From assembly GCA_002632265.1 (NCBI GenBank), contig NQOV01000005.1:246-64245 (forward strand): a DNA stretch of 64,000 nucleotides, given 5' to 3'. Below, piece by piece: positions 1-9,788 of this stretch; position 1 is the stretch's first letter; the number at the start of each line of letters is the position of its first letter. The notes under the pieces are model-generated. The model did not search any database and had not been told where the DNA came from. It worked only from the letters and a program-made list of their open reading frames with translations. This DNA comes from Rhodospirillaceae bacterium MC! (lineage in GTDB: Bacteria > Pseudomonadota > Alphaproteobacteria > MC1). Position numbers and translations under genes: made by a program.

Positions 1-92
1 ACTAAATATGTTATTCTTTGTCAACTACTTTTTATTTTTTCTTTTCTCTTTATATGTAAGTGATTGTTTTAGTGTGTATTAATCTTTTTAAA

Positions 93-857
93 TTACAGAT
101 TTTCAATGAAAAGATCTAACATTTTTGCTTCTTCTTCAAAGGAGTTAACTTTTAAGGTTAAATCTTCATCTTCGCCCCATTTTTCTTCTTGATAGCGTTC
201 GGATAATGTTACGCATTTTATATAGGTCTCAATAGTAATATATCTGTGCATTAGGGCAAATCCTAGCATTACCGAGCCTGCCAACTGTACAGCGAAAATA
301 AATGCGGTTAATTCCAAGGTTGAAAGGGATTTTGTGTATGTTTCAAGCTTAGTAAAGGATTCTTTTGGTTGTTCGATGAACATTAGACCATCGGTTACAT
401 AAAATTTAATGCCGTGTTCTTGTTCTGCCCAATCGAGAATCGGTTGCCAGTTTTCCATTTCTATCTTATTTAAGGCTGGAATTTCCGCTCTGTATACTAA
501 CAAATCGGTTTCGGCATAGGTAAGAATGGTTTGCAAGATTTCATCTTTTTTATCGTCTATTTTATCGATAGAAGTGGAAAGATATTGCATAATGTGCATG
601 CTTGTTGGCTCGATGAATTCCTTTTGCTCTTGCCATTCTTTAACCACATATTCCGCCAATGTTTTGTTGGGAATCATTAAAGGATTCTTTAGGGGGGTTT
701 TTAATTCTCTACCGTCAAGTAAAATAGAGAAATTACCGTCTTTTTCTCTATATTCTACCTTTTTGTAGAACTTTTTAATACCTGGAATCTTTGTAATTTT
801 TGTTCCGTCAACCAAGCGTTGAGCTTCTTCTTCATTTTTTATTGTTGGATCTACCAT
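93..857 (-). CDS. ATP12-family F1-ATPase assembly chaperone
   Basis: 254 aa, the normal length for the ATP12 chaperone family (known to bind the alpha subunit during F1-ATPase assembly in mitochondria). Family hallmarks are visible in order: an N-terminal KKFYKKV segment, LDGRELKTP near residue 50, an EW..Q stretch, a D-LLVYRAE-P block in the middle, then W-P-LDWAE, and a C-terminal ERYQEEKWGEDED motif. No signal peptide or membrane segment, so cytoplasmic. It lies downstream of the HAD phosphatase gene on the same strand, the usual alphaproteobacterial order (rluC, HAD, ATP12), although here an AsmA-like gene has been inserted further upstream. The role in this organism is inferred from the family. 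Confidence 0.9.
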   Translation of the reverse strand: MVDPTIKNEEEAQRLVDGTKITKIPGIKKFYKKVEYREKDGNFSILLDGRELKTPLKNPLMIPNKTLAEYVVKEWQEQKEFIEPTSMHIMQYLSTSIDKIDDKKDEILQTILTYAETDLLVYRAEIPALNKIEMENWQPILDWAEQEHGIKFYVTDGLMFIEQPKESFTKLETYTKSLSTLELTAFIFAVQLAGSVMLGFALMHRYITIETYIKCVTLSERYQEEKWGEDEDLTLKVNSFEEEAKMLDLFIENL

Positions 858-933
858 ATTATATATCTTCGTGTGTAAGTTATTGATTTAAAAGAACATG
901 AAAAGATATTTTTCACATTCTTTTATTTAACTT

Positions 934-1599
934 TTATTTAACTAAAGAATTAATTACATTAACTAATTCCATACTATCATCTACGGTTTTAGTAGCTCCT
1001 AATTCGAGTAATTTTTCTTTAGTTGATCCGCCCCATGTTACGCCGATTGAGGCGATTCCTGCATTTTCGGCTAATTTAATATCGAACATAGTATCGCCGA
1101 CCATAACAGCGTTGGCGAATTTACATTCGTAAGTTCTTAAAGCGTCGACAATCATTTCAGGATTCGGCTTTGAAGGGAATTCTGTGGCGTTGTGATAGAA
1201 TTCAAAAAGATCTGTTATCTTGTAAGATTCTAAGCCGTCCATTAAGCCTTGTTTTGACGCTCCTGTAGCGATTCCCAAGGTCCAGCCTTGAGATTTTAGC
1301 GTTTTTAAGGCGTCTTCTATGCCGTCAAACATGGGAACGCCCCCAGCGTTGGCGTTTTGCTTGTAGATATCGGCTTCAACTATGCTGATATCTTCGGTTA
1401 CTTGTGTTAGGACCTTGTTATCGATATTAGGGCTTAAGGCTCTAATGATTTCAACGGCAGATAATCCGCCTGTTTGGAAAAAATCATCATAGGTAATTGT
1501 GCCAAGATCATGCTTAATGAATAATTCTCTGTATATGTGAAAAAGTGTTCTTGAGCTATCTCTTATTGTGCCGTCGTAATCAAAAAAAGCTATTTTCAT
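934..1599 (-). CDS. HAD-superfamily hydrolase, phosphoglycolate-phosphatase-like
   Basis: 221 aa HAD hydrolase. Motif I is DYDGT with the nucleophile Asp at residue 7 and the acid/base Asp at 9; motif II is the ATGAS stretch; the motif III lysine sits in SKPNP; motif IV is GDTMFD. The helical insertion between motifs I and II matches the Gph-like subclass, so small phosphate esters are the likely substrates. Its place between RluC/AsmA and ATP12 is typical of alphaproteobacteria, where this gene is usually annotated simply as a HAD hydrolase. The exact substrate cannot be told from sequence. Cytoplasmic, no signal peptide. Confidence 0.85.
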   Translation of the reverse strand: MKIAFFDYDGTIRDSSRTLFHIYRELFIKHDLGTITYDDFFQTGGLSAVEIIRALSPNIDNKVLTQVTEDISIVEADIYKQNANAGGVPMFDGIEDALKTLKSQGWTLGIATGASKQGLMDGLESYKITDLFEFYHNATEFPSKPNPEMIVDALRTYECKFANAVMVGDTMFDIKLAENAGIASIGVTWGGSTKEKLLELGATKTVDDSMELVNVINSLVK

Positions 1600-1781
1600 A
1601 ATTGTGTATCCTTATCTAAAATTCAAAACTAAAAAGTTTAAAATGAAATGTGTATAATATTTTTTTAGATTATATATTATATGGAAAATTATTTCAACTT
1701 ATTTTTAATTTAATTCATAAATTAATTCATAATAAGATCTGTGAACAATGACTTAAATATATTTTTATCCGCCAAAACCAA

Positions 1782-1804
1782 TAGAGTGGAAAAAAATCAC
1801 TCTA
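1782..1804 (-). terminator. Possible short terminator hairpin after AsmA-like gene
   Basis: Inverted repeat TAGAGTG/CACTCTA with a T/A-rich loop, just after the stop codon of the AsmA-like gene on the minus strand. The T-run lies in the loop rather than after the stem, so the call is weak. Confidence 0.35.
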
Positions 1805-1806
1805 AT

Positions 1807-4800
1807 TTAGTTATTCATTACTAAGGTGCATACATTTGCGGTATTTAAGGTTTTTTGCAATAGGCTATTGGCAAGGATAGAGCCTCCAAAGGTAAACCAT
1901 GCCACTGTACCTTTTGCTCCAATTTCTATGATATCAACTAGAGATTTCCCAAATTGGATATTATTATAAGGGCCTTTTATATCGTAACCACCTGTTATAT
2001 TGGTAAGGCTTAAGCCTAAGCCTTCTCGAGAGTAGATTATTAGGCGAGATCTTAGATATTCTTTAGCGATGTCTGTTGTACCACTTAGGGTGATATCGAT
2101 ACCTTTTGTTTTTAGAGCTAACAATGGTGCTCCACTAATTTTACCATTTTTGATCTTTAAATTCACTGCTCCGCATAATAACTTCCTATATTTGGGACTT
2201 CCTTGGATAAGGGTTAGGGGGCTGGAAATTATATCCATACTCGCAAAGTTTAGCAGAGTCGAGACAATTTCCCCACTACCTACCGTACCTTGAACTATCC
2301 CGTTAATATTTGACGCCATTTCATAGCTAGATTTACCAAAAGTAAATAGATTTATCTGGCTTTTCATAACTCCGCCATGGATTAAGCCGTTGACTCCTGC
2401 CATTTTAGCCACTTCTTCCAAGGCCATATCGTTAATATTTAACTTGAGTCTTAATTGTGGATAGGCTGTTTGAGTATTTAAGCGTAATAAAGCGTCGGCA
2501 AAACCGCTATTAATATAGAGTTTACCTTTGGCGGTAATGATTCCTGACTTGGAAGTAATATACATATTTGCGTTGGTAACTTTTAACAATCCTGTTTGGA
2601 GATTATTAAGATGTACGTTACCTTTCACATGCCATTTTTTGATTCCACCTAAATCAAATTTCTCTTTTGAGAAGAGTTTGCTTTTAACTTTTTGCTTTTT
2701 CTTATCGACAACTTTGGACTTAAAATCGTTTAGATTGATATTTTGAGATGTTAGATCCACCAAAACATCAGGCACATCGGTTTCTTTAAGAACTTTTGAG
2801 CCATCGAATATGACATCGCCCTTAAGATCAGAGTTGCCGATCTGCATATTGATTTTTTTCACAAAGAGACTTTTACCATGTTTGGGATTCCAAAAGATAT
2901 TACCTTTAATATTCCATTTATCATCGAGATTAACACTGTCGACAAAGGAAAGAATATTACGTAAGCTCGTACCCTTACCATGGATATAAGCAATAATGGA
3001 TTCATGGGAATCTCGTATGACTTTAGCGTAAAAGTTATTATCCCCTGATGTGATTTTCACGTTGGAATCTGTGGTGAGATTTTTCAAGTGGATTTTAGTA
3101 TCAGATAATGTTTCTAAATTAAATCCTGTTGTGGTTTTAATGTGAGTTTTCATGTTATCTAGTAATAAAGTACCATTTTGCCAATCGTAAGGTAATGTTA
3201 TATTCCCAGAAGTTGACCATGATTTAGTTTTAAATTTCAAATCTCCTAGCTTGTAGATTCTATTCAGATCCCTACCCTTAGCGGAAAAGGTTAGGATATT
3301 TTTGTTATCTACATTATCAATTCCCAAGTTAATGGGGACATCGTTAAAGTTCAAGCGAACATTACCAATAAGATGTTGACTTTTATAATTAAGTTCGGCT
3401 ATACCACGAGTTTTAAAATCCATGTCCTTATTGAAATGAATATGGGTATCCATTTGATTGATCATGATACTAGTTTGCTTGTTATTTATGGGGATTGAGA
3501 GATCAATATTGCTTTCCCACGCTTGGCTCGTTAGATTAAGGTTAAAGATCTTTGTTAGATCTTTAACATTTCTACCACTACCGTGAATTTTAACGTGGAA
3601 ATCCCCTTTATCTTTGTTACTTACGATTATACTTGCTTTGGATTTACCTGATTTTATATTAAGATTGGAAAGATGAAACTTCCTATGAAAGTTTTGTAAG
3701 ATCTGACCGTCGATAAAAACGCTTTTATGATATAGGGTAGATTTTAACCATATGGGTGAGATCATTATATCATGATTAGTGATTTTTACTTTAGTTTTTA
3801 AATTCCACTTGTTAAGAGTATTAAATAGGGGAATGTTACCGACTTTCATAATATCCGAAAAGGTTTGCCCATGTCCTTGGGTTTCGAAAATGATAGGATC
3901 ATAGAACTTCTTAATGTAAATCTTAGCGGTGGCTACATTTTGTTTGTTATGGACTATGGCGTCGGAATATAGTTCTCCTAAATCCCAACCGTAGAAGAAG
4001 TTACCTGTTAAGTGTCCTAACTCGTCGGATGTGGAAGTAATATCAGATGTGATATGATCCACATAAACCCCAGCATTACGATTTAAAGGATATTTTAAAA
4101 TTACTCGTGCTTTCACGTTTACTTTCTTCGAATGATAGGGATAGCCCACAACTCCAAGAACTTCATTAATATCATTACCATGGATAGTAGCATTAATGAC
4201 CATCGGCATATGCAAGCCTCCGCCTTTGAGCATTTCCGCATGGGCTGTACCGCCTTTGTATCCTTTTAGATAGGCGGTTGCGTGGGTGGTTCTTCCTGAT
4301 AGATCGTAGGTAACATCCTTTAAAACTCCTGTGGCTTTAAAGCCTTGTCTTGAAGTATAATAAGCGTGGATTGCTTTGGATTTGAATATGACATTGGTTA
4401 TGATTGTTTGGTCGTCGTCGTCGTCGTCCTCTTCATCATCGGTATTATCTTTATTGAGAGAGTTGATTGTATTAGTGTCTGTTATTGTGTCATCCAAAGA
4501 ATCTATATTGACGTTATTATCGTCGTTGGTGTTATTATCTTCAACTACTGGGCTTACTTCGGCTTTAACGTTATCTAGAAATTTAAAGATATCGCTTTCA
4601 TGTAGATCTCGTTCTCGCTGGTATCCTGATTTAGCGATGTTAACTTTATTGGGTTCTTTTATGGCGATTGCACGTAAATCTCTTGTAACATTGCGGATCT
4701 CATCATATACATCCTCTTGATAAGCTAGGCGGAAGTCCACATTAATATCGCCCTTAAGCCCCCATGCTTGAGTATGATAGCCAAAGCCCCATAGATGTAC

Positions 4801-5586
4801 AAGATCATAGAGATCTTTAGAGTTAAAATCGAAATAGCCTTGTAATGGTTCGCCAATGGAATATTTATCTATACGGAATTTAAGATCCATATTTTTAAAA
4901 TTCAAATGGATATTACCACGGATATCTTGTGGGGATAAGCTTTTGAATTTTGCTTGGAAGAGAATTTTTTCGTTTTGAGATTTACCGTTGGTAACAATCT
5001 TAAAATTACCGTGATCGTTGGTAATAAGTAAGGGCTTGAAATTTAAGTGATACTTATTATAACCCACATCAAATTTAGAGGCTGATATTTTATCGACTCT
5101 AAAATCTGTACGCAACATTTTACTAATGGGCATTACTAAATTTAGATCTTTCGATGAATAATAAAAGCCTGTTCTATTTTGAATACGGTTGTGCCATTTC
5201 TCGAACTTGCTTTGTTTAAAGTTTTTCTTGTGTCGATTGATCCATTTACTATCGGAAATGTTTTTTGGTTTTTGCTTAATGGTTAGATCTTGAATGTAGA
5301 GATGAAATTTAGGAACAATCTGCATTTTAATTTTGCCATCAATATGAAAAATAAGATTGGTGTGCTTTGCCATATATTCGTTAATGTATGAATCTAAAAA
5401 GGATAAATTAAACAAAGGTAAAGCAACAATAAATAAGGAAATAAGCAAGGAAAAAGATATGGAACACAAAGCAATAAAACGTAGTACCTTACGTAAAGTA
5501 CTATCATACCATGCAGTAAGCAAGGAATCTTTCACTTGCTTAGCTTTATTATTGGGTTCTTTTTCGTTGATATTATTGTTGTTCAT
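1807..5586 (-). CDS. AsmA-like / YhdP-like inner-membrane-anchored giant protein
   Basis: 1259 aa. One N-terminal membrane anchor (about residues 37-60) is followed by a very long, beta-rich periplasmic region of repeating short strands. This is the layout of the AsmA superfamily, now thought to move phospholipids between the inner and outer membranes. The segment after the anchor (HIDGKIKMQIVPKFHLYIQD) resembles the AsmA N-terminal domain. The C-terminal part contains the ITGGYDIKGPYNNIQFGKS pattern of the AsmA C-terminal region. An odd acidic, Asp/Asn-rich insertion (about residues 350-395, including a run of Asp) interrupts the repeats. It separates rluC from the HAD gene, which are normally adjacent. 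Family call is good; lipid transport is inferred. Confidence 0.75.
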   Translation of the reverse strand: MNNNNINEKEPNNKAKQVKDSLLTAWYDSTLRKVLRFIALCSISFSLLISLFIVALPLFNLSFLDSYINEYMAKHTNLIFHIDGKIKMQIVPKFHLYIQDLTIKQKPKNISDSKWINRHKKNFKQSKFEKWHNRIQNRTGFYYSSKDLNLVMPISKMLRTDFRVDKISASKFDVGYNKYHLNFKPLLITNDHGNFKIVTNGKSQNEKILFQAKFKSLSPQDIRGNIHLNFKNMDLKFRIDKYSIGEPLQGYFDFNSKDLYDLVHLWGFGYHTQAWGLKGDINVDFRLAYQEDVYDEIRNVTRDLRAIAIKEPNKVNIAKSGYQRERDLHESDIFKFLDNVKAEVSPVVEDNNTNDDNNVNIDSLDDTITDTNTINSLNKDNTDDEEDDDDDDQTIITNVIFKSKAIHAYYTSRQGFKATGVLKDVTYDLSGRTTHATAYLKGYKGGTAHAEMLKGGGLHMPMVINATIHGNDINEVLGVVGYPYHSKKVNVKARVILKYPLNRNAGVYVDHITSDITSTSDELGHLTGNFFYGWDLGELYSDAIVHNKQNVATAKIYIKKFYDPIIFETQGHGQTFSDIMKVGNIPLFNTLNKWNLKTKVKITNHDIMISPIWLKSTLYHKSVFIDGQILQNFHRKFHLSNLNIKSGKSKASIIVSNKDKGDFHVKIHGSGRNVKDLTKIFNLNLTSQAWESNIDLSIPINNKQTSIMINQMDTHIHFNKDMDFKTRGIAELNYKSQHLIGNVRLNFNDVPINLGIDNVDNKNILTFSAKGRDLNRIYKLGDLKFKTKSWSTSGNITLPYDWQNGTLLLDNMKTHIKTTTGFNLETLSDTKIHLKNLTTDSNVKITSGDNNFYAKVIRDSHESIIAYIHGKGTSLRNILSFVDSVNLDDKWNIKGNIFWNPKHGKSLFVKKINMQIGNSDLKGDVIFDGSKVLKETDVPDVLVDLTSQNINLNDFKSKVVDKKKQKVKSKLFSKEKFDLGGIKKWHVKGNVHLNNLQTGLLKVTNANMYITSKSGIITAKGKLYINSGFADALLRLNTQTAYPQLRLKLNINDMALEEVAKMAGVNGLIHGGVMKSQINLFTFGKSSYEMASNINGIVQGTVGSGEIVSTLLNFASMDIISSPLTLIQGSPKYRKLLCGAVNLKIKNGKISGAPLLALKTKGIDITLSGTTDIAKEYLRSRLIIYSREGLGLSLTNITGGYDIKGPYNNIQFGKSLVDIIEIGAKGTVAWFTFGGSILANSLLQKTLNTANVCTLVMNN

Positions 5587-5633
5587 TCTTTTATTATACT
5601 ATTGTTTATTTATTTTATATTATATAATTAGCG

Positions 5634-6752
5634 TTAAGTTTTATCTTTTAAGGGCATTACATCGAGATAATTTATAAGAACTCCTTTTTTTCTATCGGGA
5701 ATTAGGAATTCGCCTTGGGTTGGGTTGAAGTCTTCCAGTTCGTACATATCCCACGTTTCTTTCATGTGTCCAGAAAGGGGAGCTTTTATTACGGTTTGTT
5801 TTTTCGTTCTCGGATGTGGGAACTCAATGGCCACCGCATGAAGATGTAATTTTCTTGGCATACCCTCGATGATACTATCTTCGCCACCATATTTATAATC
5901 GCCAATGATACAGCAATCCAATTGAGTAACATGGACTCTTAATTGATGGGTGCGTCCAGTTAAGGGACTAAGTGAAAGCCAACTTATCTGCCCAATGCGT
6001 TGATTTATGTTATATAAGGATCTCGCATCTTTTCCGCTTTTATCAACGACCATTTGCTCGCCGATAGAACCGTCAACCTTTAATAAGGGAGCGGTAATTT
6101 TACCCGATTGCACACGTGGAACGCCAGTACACAAGGCCCAGTATAATTTTTTCACATCTCGAGAACTAAAGGAAGCAGAAAGCTTGGAAGCTATCCCTGG
6201 AGTTTTTGCTAGCACCATAACTCCAGATGTATCCTTATCCAATCTGTGAACCAAATAAGCACGCTCTTTAGTTTGAGCTTTATAGGCATTAAGTAAGCCA
6301 TCCACATGCTTGGTGGTTTTACTCCCACCTTGGGACGCAAGACCCGATGGCTTGTTGATAACTATGATATCTTTATCTTCAAACATGATCATATTTTTCA
6401 CTAATTTCTCATCATCTTTCGAGATCTTAGAGTATTCATGTTCTGGCTTAATGTAGACCTTATCTGTAGTATTATCTTGATCAACTTCTTCTTCCACCTG
6501 TGGCGGTAGGCGAATGGTTTGACCTTGCAAGATTCTATCGCCTGATTTTTTGATTTTTTTACCGTCTAACTTGATTTGACCAGTACGCAAGAGTTTTTCC
6601 AATAATCCACGATTTAAATACGGATAATGACGCTTGAACCATTTATCAATACGGATATCGTTATCATCTTCTGATACAATAACAAACCTTACACCACCGC
6701 TCGTCTTTTTCTCTTCATGATCATTCTCATTCTCATTTATATTCTCATTCAT
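5634..6752 (-). CDS. RluC/RluD-family 23S rRNA pseudouridine synthase
   Basis: 372 aa. An S4 RNA-binding domain (about residues 32-80) is followed by a PseudoU_synth_2 catalytic domain. The catalytic motif HRLDKDTSG carries the essential Asp at residue 172, and GRTHQLRVH marks the end of the active-site region. The first twenty or so residues are a charged Asn/Glu-rich tail outside the family core, so the true start may be internal. RluC is the likely member, given its alphaproteobacterial neighbours crcB, HAD and ATP12, but RluC and RluD cannot be separated confidently by eye. It is slightly longer than typical RluC because of the tail and an acidic linker at about residues 87-110. Confidence 0.88.
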   Translation of the reverse strand: MNENINENENDHEEKKTSGGVRFVIVSEDDNDIRIDKWFKRHYPYLNRGLLEKLLRTGQIKLDGKKIKKSGDRILQGQTIRLPPQVEEEVDQDNTTDKVYIKPEHEYSKISKDDEKLVKNMIMFEDKDIIVINKPSGLASQGGSKTTKHVDGLLNAYKAQTKERAYLVHRLDKDTSGVMVLAKTPGIASKLSASFSSRDVKKLYWALCTGVPRVQSGKITAPLLKVDGSIGEQMVVDKSGKDARSLYNINQRIGQISWLSLSPLTGRTHQLRVHVTQLDCCIIGDYKYGGEDSIIEGMPRKLHLHAVAIEFPHPRTKKQTVIKAPLSGHMKETWDMYELEDFNPTQGEFLIPDRKKGVLINYLDVMPLKDKT

Positions 6753-6824
6753 CTTATTATCATTCCTTTAGCTCTCATTTTTTTTGATTTCTCATTCATT
6801 TTATTATCATTTTGTTATGTATGT

Positions 6825-7190
6825 TTATAACAAACGCATTCCGAAAAAAAATGCTGTGAGTGATAGTAACACATTTAAGAGTATATTTACAAAGCCTTTT
6901 ATTTTACTTCGCTCCAAAAGATAATATGTATCCAAAGAAAAGCTTGAAAAGGTGGTGAAAGATCCACAAAAACCAGTCATTAACATATTCCTAATTAAGG
7001 GATTAACATCATAGGTTTTAATAAGTAAGATACTGAAAATACCCAAGATGTAAGATCCGATAATATTCACTAATAATGTCCCTAGAGGAAATCTTGTTGT
7101 TATTTTTAGAGCTATTTTTCCGATGATATAACGTCCATTTGCTCCAAAAAATCCGCCGATTCCGATTAAAAGTATATTTAAATATATCAT
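6825..7190 (-). CDS. crcB: CrcB/Fluc fluoride channel subunit (second of pair)
   Basis: 121 aa, four predicted membrane helices. Both Fluc signatures are present: GGFFGANGRY near the N-terminus and TGFCGSFTTFSSFS in the middle, which line the fluoride pore and central sodium site in known structures. Positive residues cluster in the TM1-TM2 loop (R-YIIGKIALKITTR) and the TM3-TM4 loop (LERSKIKG), predicting an N-out topology. The start overlaps the stop codon of the upstream crcB by one base (TAATG), so the two are translationally coupled. Fluc channels work as antiparallel dimers; this gene probably supplies the opposite half of a heterodimer. No fluoride riboswitch was seen upstream of the pair. 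Confidence 0.9.
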   Translation of the reverse strand: MIYLNILLIGIGGFFGANGRYIIGKIALKITTRFPLGTLLVNIIGSYILGIFSILLIKTYDVNPLIRNMLMTGFCGSFTTFSSFSLDTYYLLERSKIKGFVNILLNVLLSLTAFFFGMRLL

Positions 7191-7648
7191 TATTCTTTGC
7201 TACCTTCCCTATACGATGTTAGGATTCTAAATATCTTGTAAGATAGGAAAAAACATAACAAACTCAAACTCACATTTGCAATCACATTTAACACTCCTAG
7301 AGCTATCATTTTGTAATCACTAGATAAAAGCAGAGACAAGCTATTACTTGAGAATGTGGAAAAAGTGGTTAGACCACCACATAAACCAGTCATCCACAAT
7401 AAACGCATGTGTCTTAAGATCCTAACTCTCCTATGGGAAAGAAAGACAAAAAATCCCGCTAAAATACCTGCAATAAAAGAACCTAACATGTTGGCAAATA
7501 AAGTATCAAAATGAAAAGGATAATGAGATAAAGGTGTCATTTTCACATACAAACCGATAGCATAACGCAAATTAGCACCAATAAAGGCCCCAATTCCCAC
7601 ATATACATAATTAGATGTTAAAAATTTTTTAATCATGAGAAACCTCAC
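7190..7648 (-). CDS. crcB: CrcB/Fluc fluoride channel subunit (first of pair)
   Basis: 152 aa, four predicted membrane helices, with GAFIGANLRY and TGLCGGLTTFSTFS as the two Fluc signatures. Here positive charge clusters at the N-terminus (MRFLMIKK), in the TM2-TM3 loop (SHRRVRILRHMR) and at the C-terminus, predicting N-in and C-in, opposite to its partner. It is longer than the usual ~125 aa because of N- and C-terminal extensions. The stop codon overlaps the start of the next crcB. Together they fit an antiparallel heterodimeric fluoride exporter; the topology assignment is my inference from charge distribution. Confidence 0.9.
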   Translation of the reverse strand: MRFLMIKKFLTSNYVYVGIGAFIGANLRYAIGLYVKMTPLSHYPFHFDTLFANMLGSFIAGILAGFFVFLSHRRVRILRHMRLLWMTGLCGGLTTFSTFSSNSLSLLLSSDYKMIALGVLNVIANVSLSLLCFFLSYKIFRILTSYREGSKE

Positions 7649-7734
7649 ATACGTGTTATATATTACTATTATTATAATATGAATCCTGCAATAAGTAAAG
7701 AGTAAAATAATACAAAAATAATATTACTCTATTC

Positions 7735-7752
7735 AAGGGCTGGGAAAAGTGC
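7735..7752. repeat. Solo arm of the nested-palindrome element at rarA stop
   Basis: Sequence AGGGCTGGGAAAAGTGCTT, ending against the rarA stop codon, matches the left outer arm of the large palindromic elements seen elsewhere (for example near 42576 and 47502). No matching right arm is present, so this looks like a truncated remnant. Confidence 0.5.
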
Positions 7753-9063
7753 TTATTTATTAGATTTCAAATTCTGCCAGAATTCTAATCTTTTAATGAT
7801 ATTTTTTTCGAATCCACGATCATTGGGATGATAAAAGGTAAGATTTCTATAAACATCAGGCATGAAATTTTGCCCACTATAGGCATTTTCACAATCATGA
7901 TCATATTTATAGCCACTGCCATAATTAAGATTTTTCATGAGAGTTGTCGGAGCGTTTAAAATATCCTTAGGTGGGGGCGGATTATCATTATCTCGCACAA
8001 ACTGACGAGCCTTATTTAAAGCCACATAGGAAGAATTCGACTTGGGAGCAGTAGCCAAATAGGTTACTAACTGGGCAATGGCTATTTCCCCTTGGGGCGA
8101 TCCCACTCTCTCGTAAACATTGGCGGTAGCGTCAGCCTGTAGTAAAGCGTTGGGATCAGCCATGCCGATATCTTCACAAGCAATGATCTGTAAACGACGC
8201 AAAATAAATTTCGGATCTTCCCCCGCCTCTAACATTCTTGCAGTATAATATATGGCCGCCTGCACATCCGATCCTCGAATGGATTTTTGCAAGGCAGACG
8301 CTAGATTATAATGGGCGTCGGCACTTTTATCATGATGTATTATCTTATTGCCTAAAACATCTGTAAGATCTTCCACATCTAATTCTTTAGTATCGCTCAC
8401 TACGGAAAATATACTCTCGCAGATACTTAAAATCTTCCTACCGTCGCCCTGTGCCATATGCAACAAAGCATTCCGAGCTTGAGCGGTAACAGGAAGATCT
8501 CGCTTATAGCTATCTTCTGCCTTAACTATCAACTTAAGTAAGGCCGCTTCATCCAGCGGATTAAGCTCCAATACCGACGCACGAGAAAGCAAAGCATTAT
8601 TCAAACTAAAGGACGGATTCTCCGTGGTAGCACCGATGAGCGTAATTGTTCCGTCTTCCATATAGGGCAAGAATACATCCTGTTGGGTTTTATTAAAACG
8701 ATGTATTTCATCCACAAACAATATTGTTTGCTCGCCCATGAATGATCGTTGCTTGATCTCGTCAAAAATCCGCTTAAGATCGGCTACTCCTGTAAATATC
8801 GCCGAGACACTCTCGAAATATACATTCTCAACCTGATTGGCTAAGGATCTCGCTATGGTTGTCTTACCACATCCAGCAGGCCCCCACAAGATGAACGACG
8901 GCAAACGACCGCCGTTATTTATAAAGCGTTTTAACTCACTATTTTTCCATATGTGATCCTGTCCTACTACATCAAGATATGTCTTAGGACGCAAACGCTC
9001 CGCCAACGGACGAGCCGAATCAGAGACCGCAAATAAACCATTATTTTCAGTATTTTTATTCAT
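7753..9063 (-). CDS. rarA: Replication-associated recombination ATPase RarA (MgsA)
   Basis: 436 aa AAA+ ATPase of the RarA/MgsA/WRNIP1 family, which acts at stalled replication forks. Walker A GPAGCGKTT is at residues 61-69, Walker B FVDEIHRF at about 116-123, sensor 1 GATTENPSF follows, and the C-terminal half has the family's own domain (YYTARMLEAGEDP, then the tetramerisation region). Length is normal. rarA beside crcB and rluC is a common alphaproteobacterial arrangement. Cytoplasmic. The C-terminus is complete (EFWQNLKSNK). Confidence 0.95.
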   Translation of the reverse strand: MNKNTENNGLFAVSDSARPLAERLRPKTYLDVVGQDHIWKNSELKRFINNGGRLPSFILWGPAGCGKTTIARSLANQVENVYFESVSAIFTGVADLKRIFDEIKQRSFMGEQTILFVDEIHRFNKTQQDVFLPYMEDGTITLIGATTENPSFSLNNALLSRASVLELNPLDEAALLKLIVKAEDSYKRDLPVTAQARNALLHMAQGDGRKILSICESIFSVVSDTKELDVEDLTDVLGNKIIHHDKSADAHYNLASALQKSIRGSDVQAAIYYTARMLEAGEDPKFILRRLQIIACEDIGMADPNALLQADATANVYERVGSPQGEIAIAQLVTYLATAPKSNSSYVALNKARQFVRDNDNPPPPKDILNAPTTLMKNLNYGSGYKYDHDCENAYSGQNFMPDVYRNLTFYHPNDRGFEKNIIKRLEFWQNLKSNK

Positions 9064-9092
9064 AAGCTAAACTATCTACAAACAACTATTAT

Positions 9093-9788
9093 CTAAATAG
9101 AGTTGGCAATAGCCAAAATCAAATGAGCATGCTGTTCCGATACTTCGCTTGCGAACTTCTCAAATACTACGCTAGAACTTTCATCATCGTCATCACTAAT
9201 GGAACGGAATATAACGTAAGGGATATCAAGGTGCATACAGGTTTTAGCCACGGCAAAGCCTTCCATTTCCACTATGTTCGCCTTAGGGAAATGTTTTCTA
9301 ATCTCATCACGTTGAGCGTGGGATTGAATGAAAGAATCCTGCGTGCAGATAACAGCGTCTAAAAGATCAACATTATTCTTTTTAGCGATTTCTCGTGATT
9401 TATTGTACAGATCCTTAGATGTTTCCAAGTAAACTTCTTCACCGTCGTTAATTCCTTTAGGTAGTCCGAATGGGGTAATGTCGAAATCCCCTTGACAGGT
9501 ATGAGTAGCGATAGTTAACGCACCGATAGGAATATCTTTTCCACTTAAAGATCCCGCAACTCCTGAAAATAAGACCTTAGTTACTCCGTAAACATTCACA
9601 AGTAACGATGTTGTAATACTCGCCTCTATCTTGCCAACGCCTGAACGAGTAATGATCACATCTTCGCCATTTTCTAACTTGGCAAAATGAAAATCTCGAT
9701 TGGCTTTTGTCTTTACTTTCACATCTTTAAAATGCTTTAAAATGGCGTCTACTTCTTGAGTAATGGCACATAAAATGGCGGTTGTCAT
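9093..9788 (-). CDS. mtnN: 5'-methylthioadenosine/S-adenosylhomocysteine nucleosidase
   Basis: 231 aa member of the MTA/SAH nucleosidase family, which cleaves adenine from methylthioadenosine and S-adenosylhomocysteine in methyl-donor recycling. Catalytic positions match E. coli MTAN almost exactly: Glu12 (TQEVDAI), Glu174 in VEMEGFAVA, and the Asp of RSISDDD at 199. SGVAGSL is the nucleoside/phosphate loop. It sits 29 bp upstream of rarA on the same strand and may share its transcript. Length and fold markers are normal. Confidence 0.92.
   Translation of the reverse strand: MTTAILCAITQEVDAILKHFKDVKVKTKANRDFHFAKLENGEDVIITRSGVGKIEASITTSLLVNVYGVTKVLFSGVAGSLSGKDIPIGALTIATHTCQGDFDITPFGLPKGINDGEEVYLETSKDLYNKSREIAKKNNVDLLDAVICTQDSFIQSHAQRDEIRKHFPKANIVEMEGFAVAKTCMHLDIPYVIFRSISDDDDESSSVVFEKFASEVSEQHAHLILAIANSI

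Noticed and set aside
4366-4720. Two overlapping plus-strand ORFs with Val or Ser runs
   Set aside because: They are antisense to the poly-Asp stretch of the AsmA-like gene.
7649-7752. Possible fluoride riboswitch before crcB
   Set aside because: The conserved GG-GAUGG and CUGAUGA-type segments are absent; only A/T-rich sequence and an element remnant are present.
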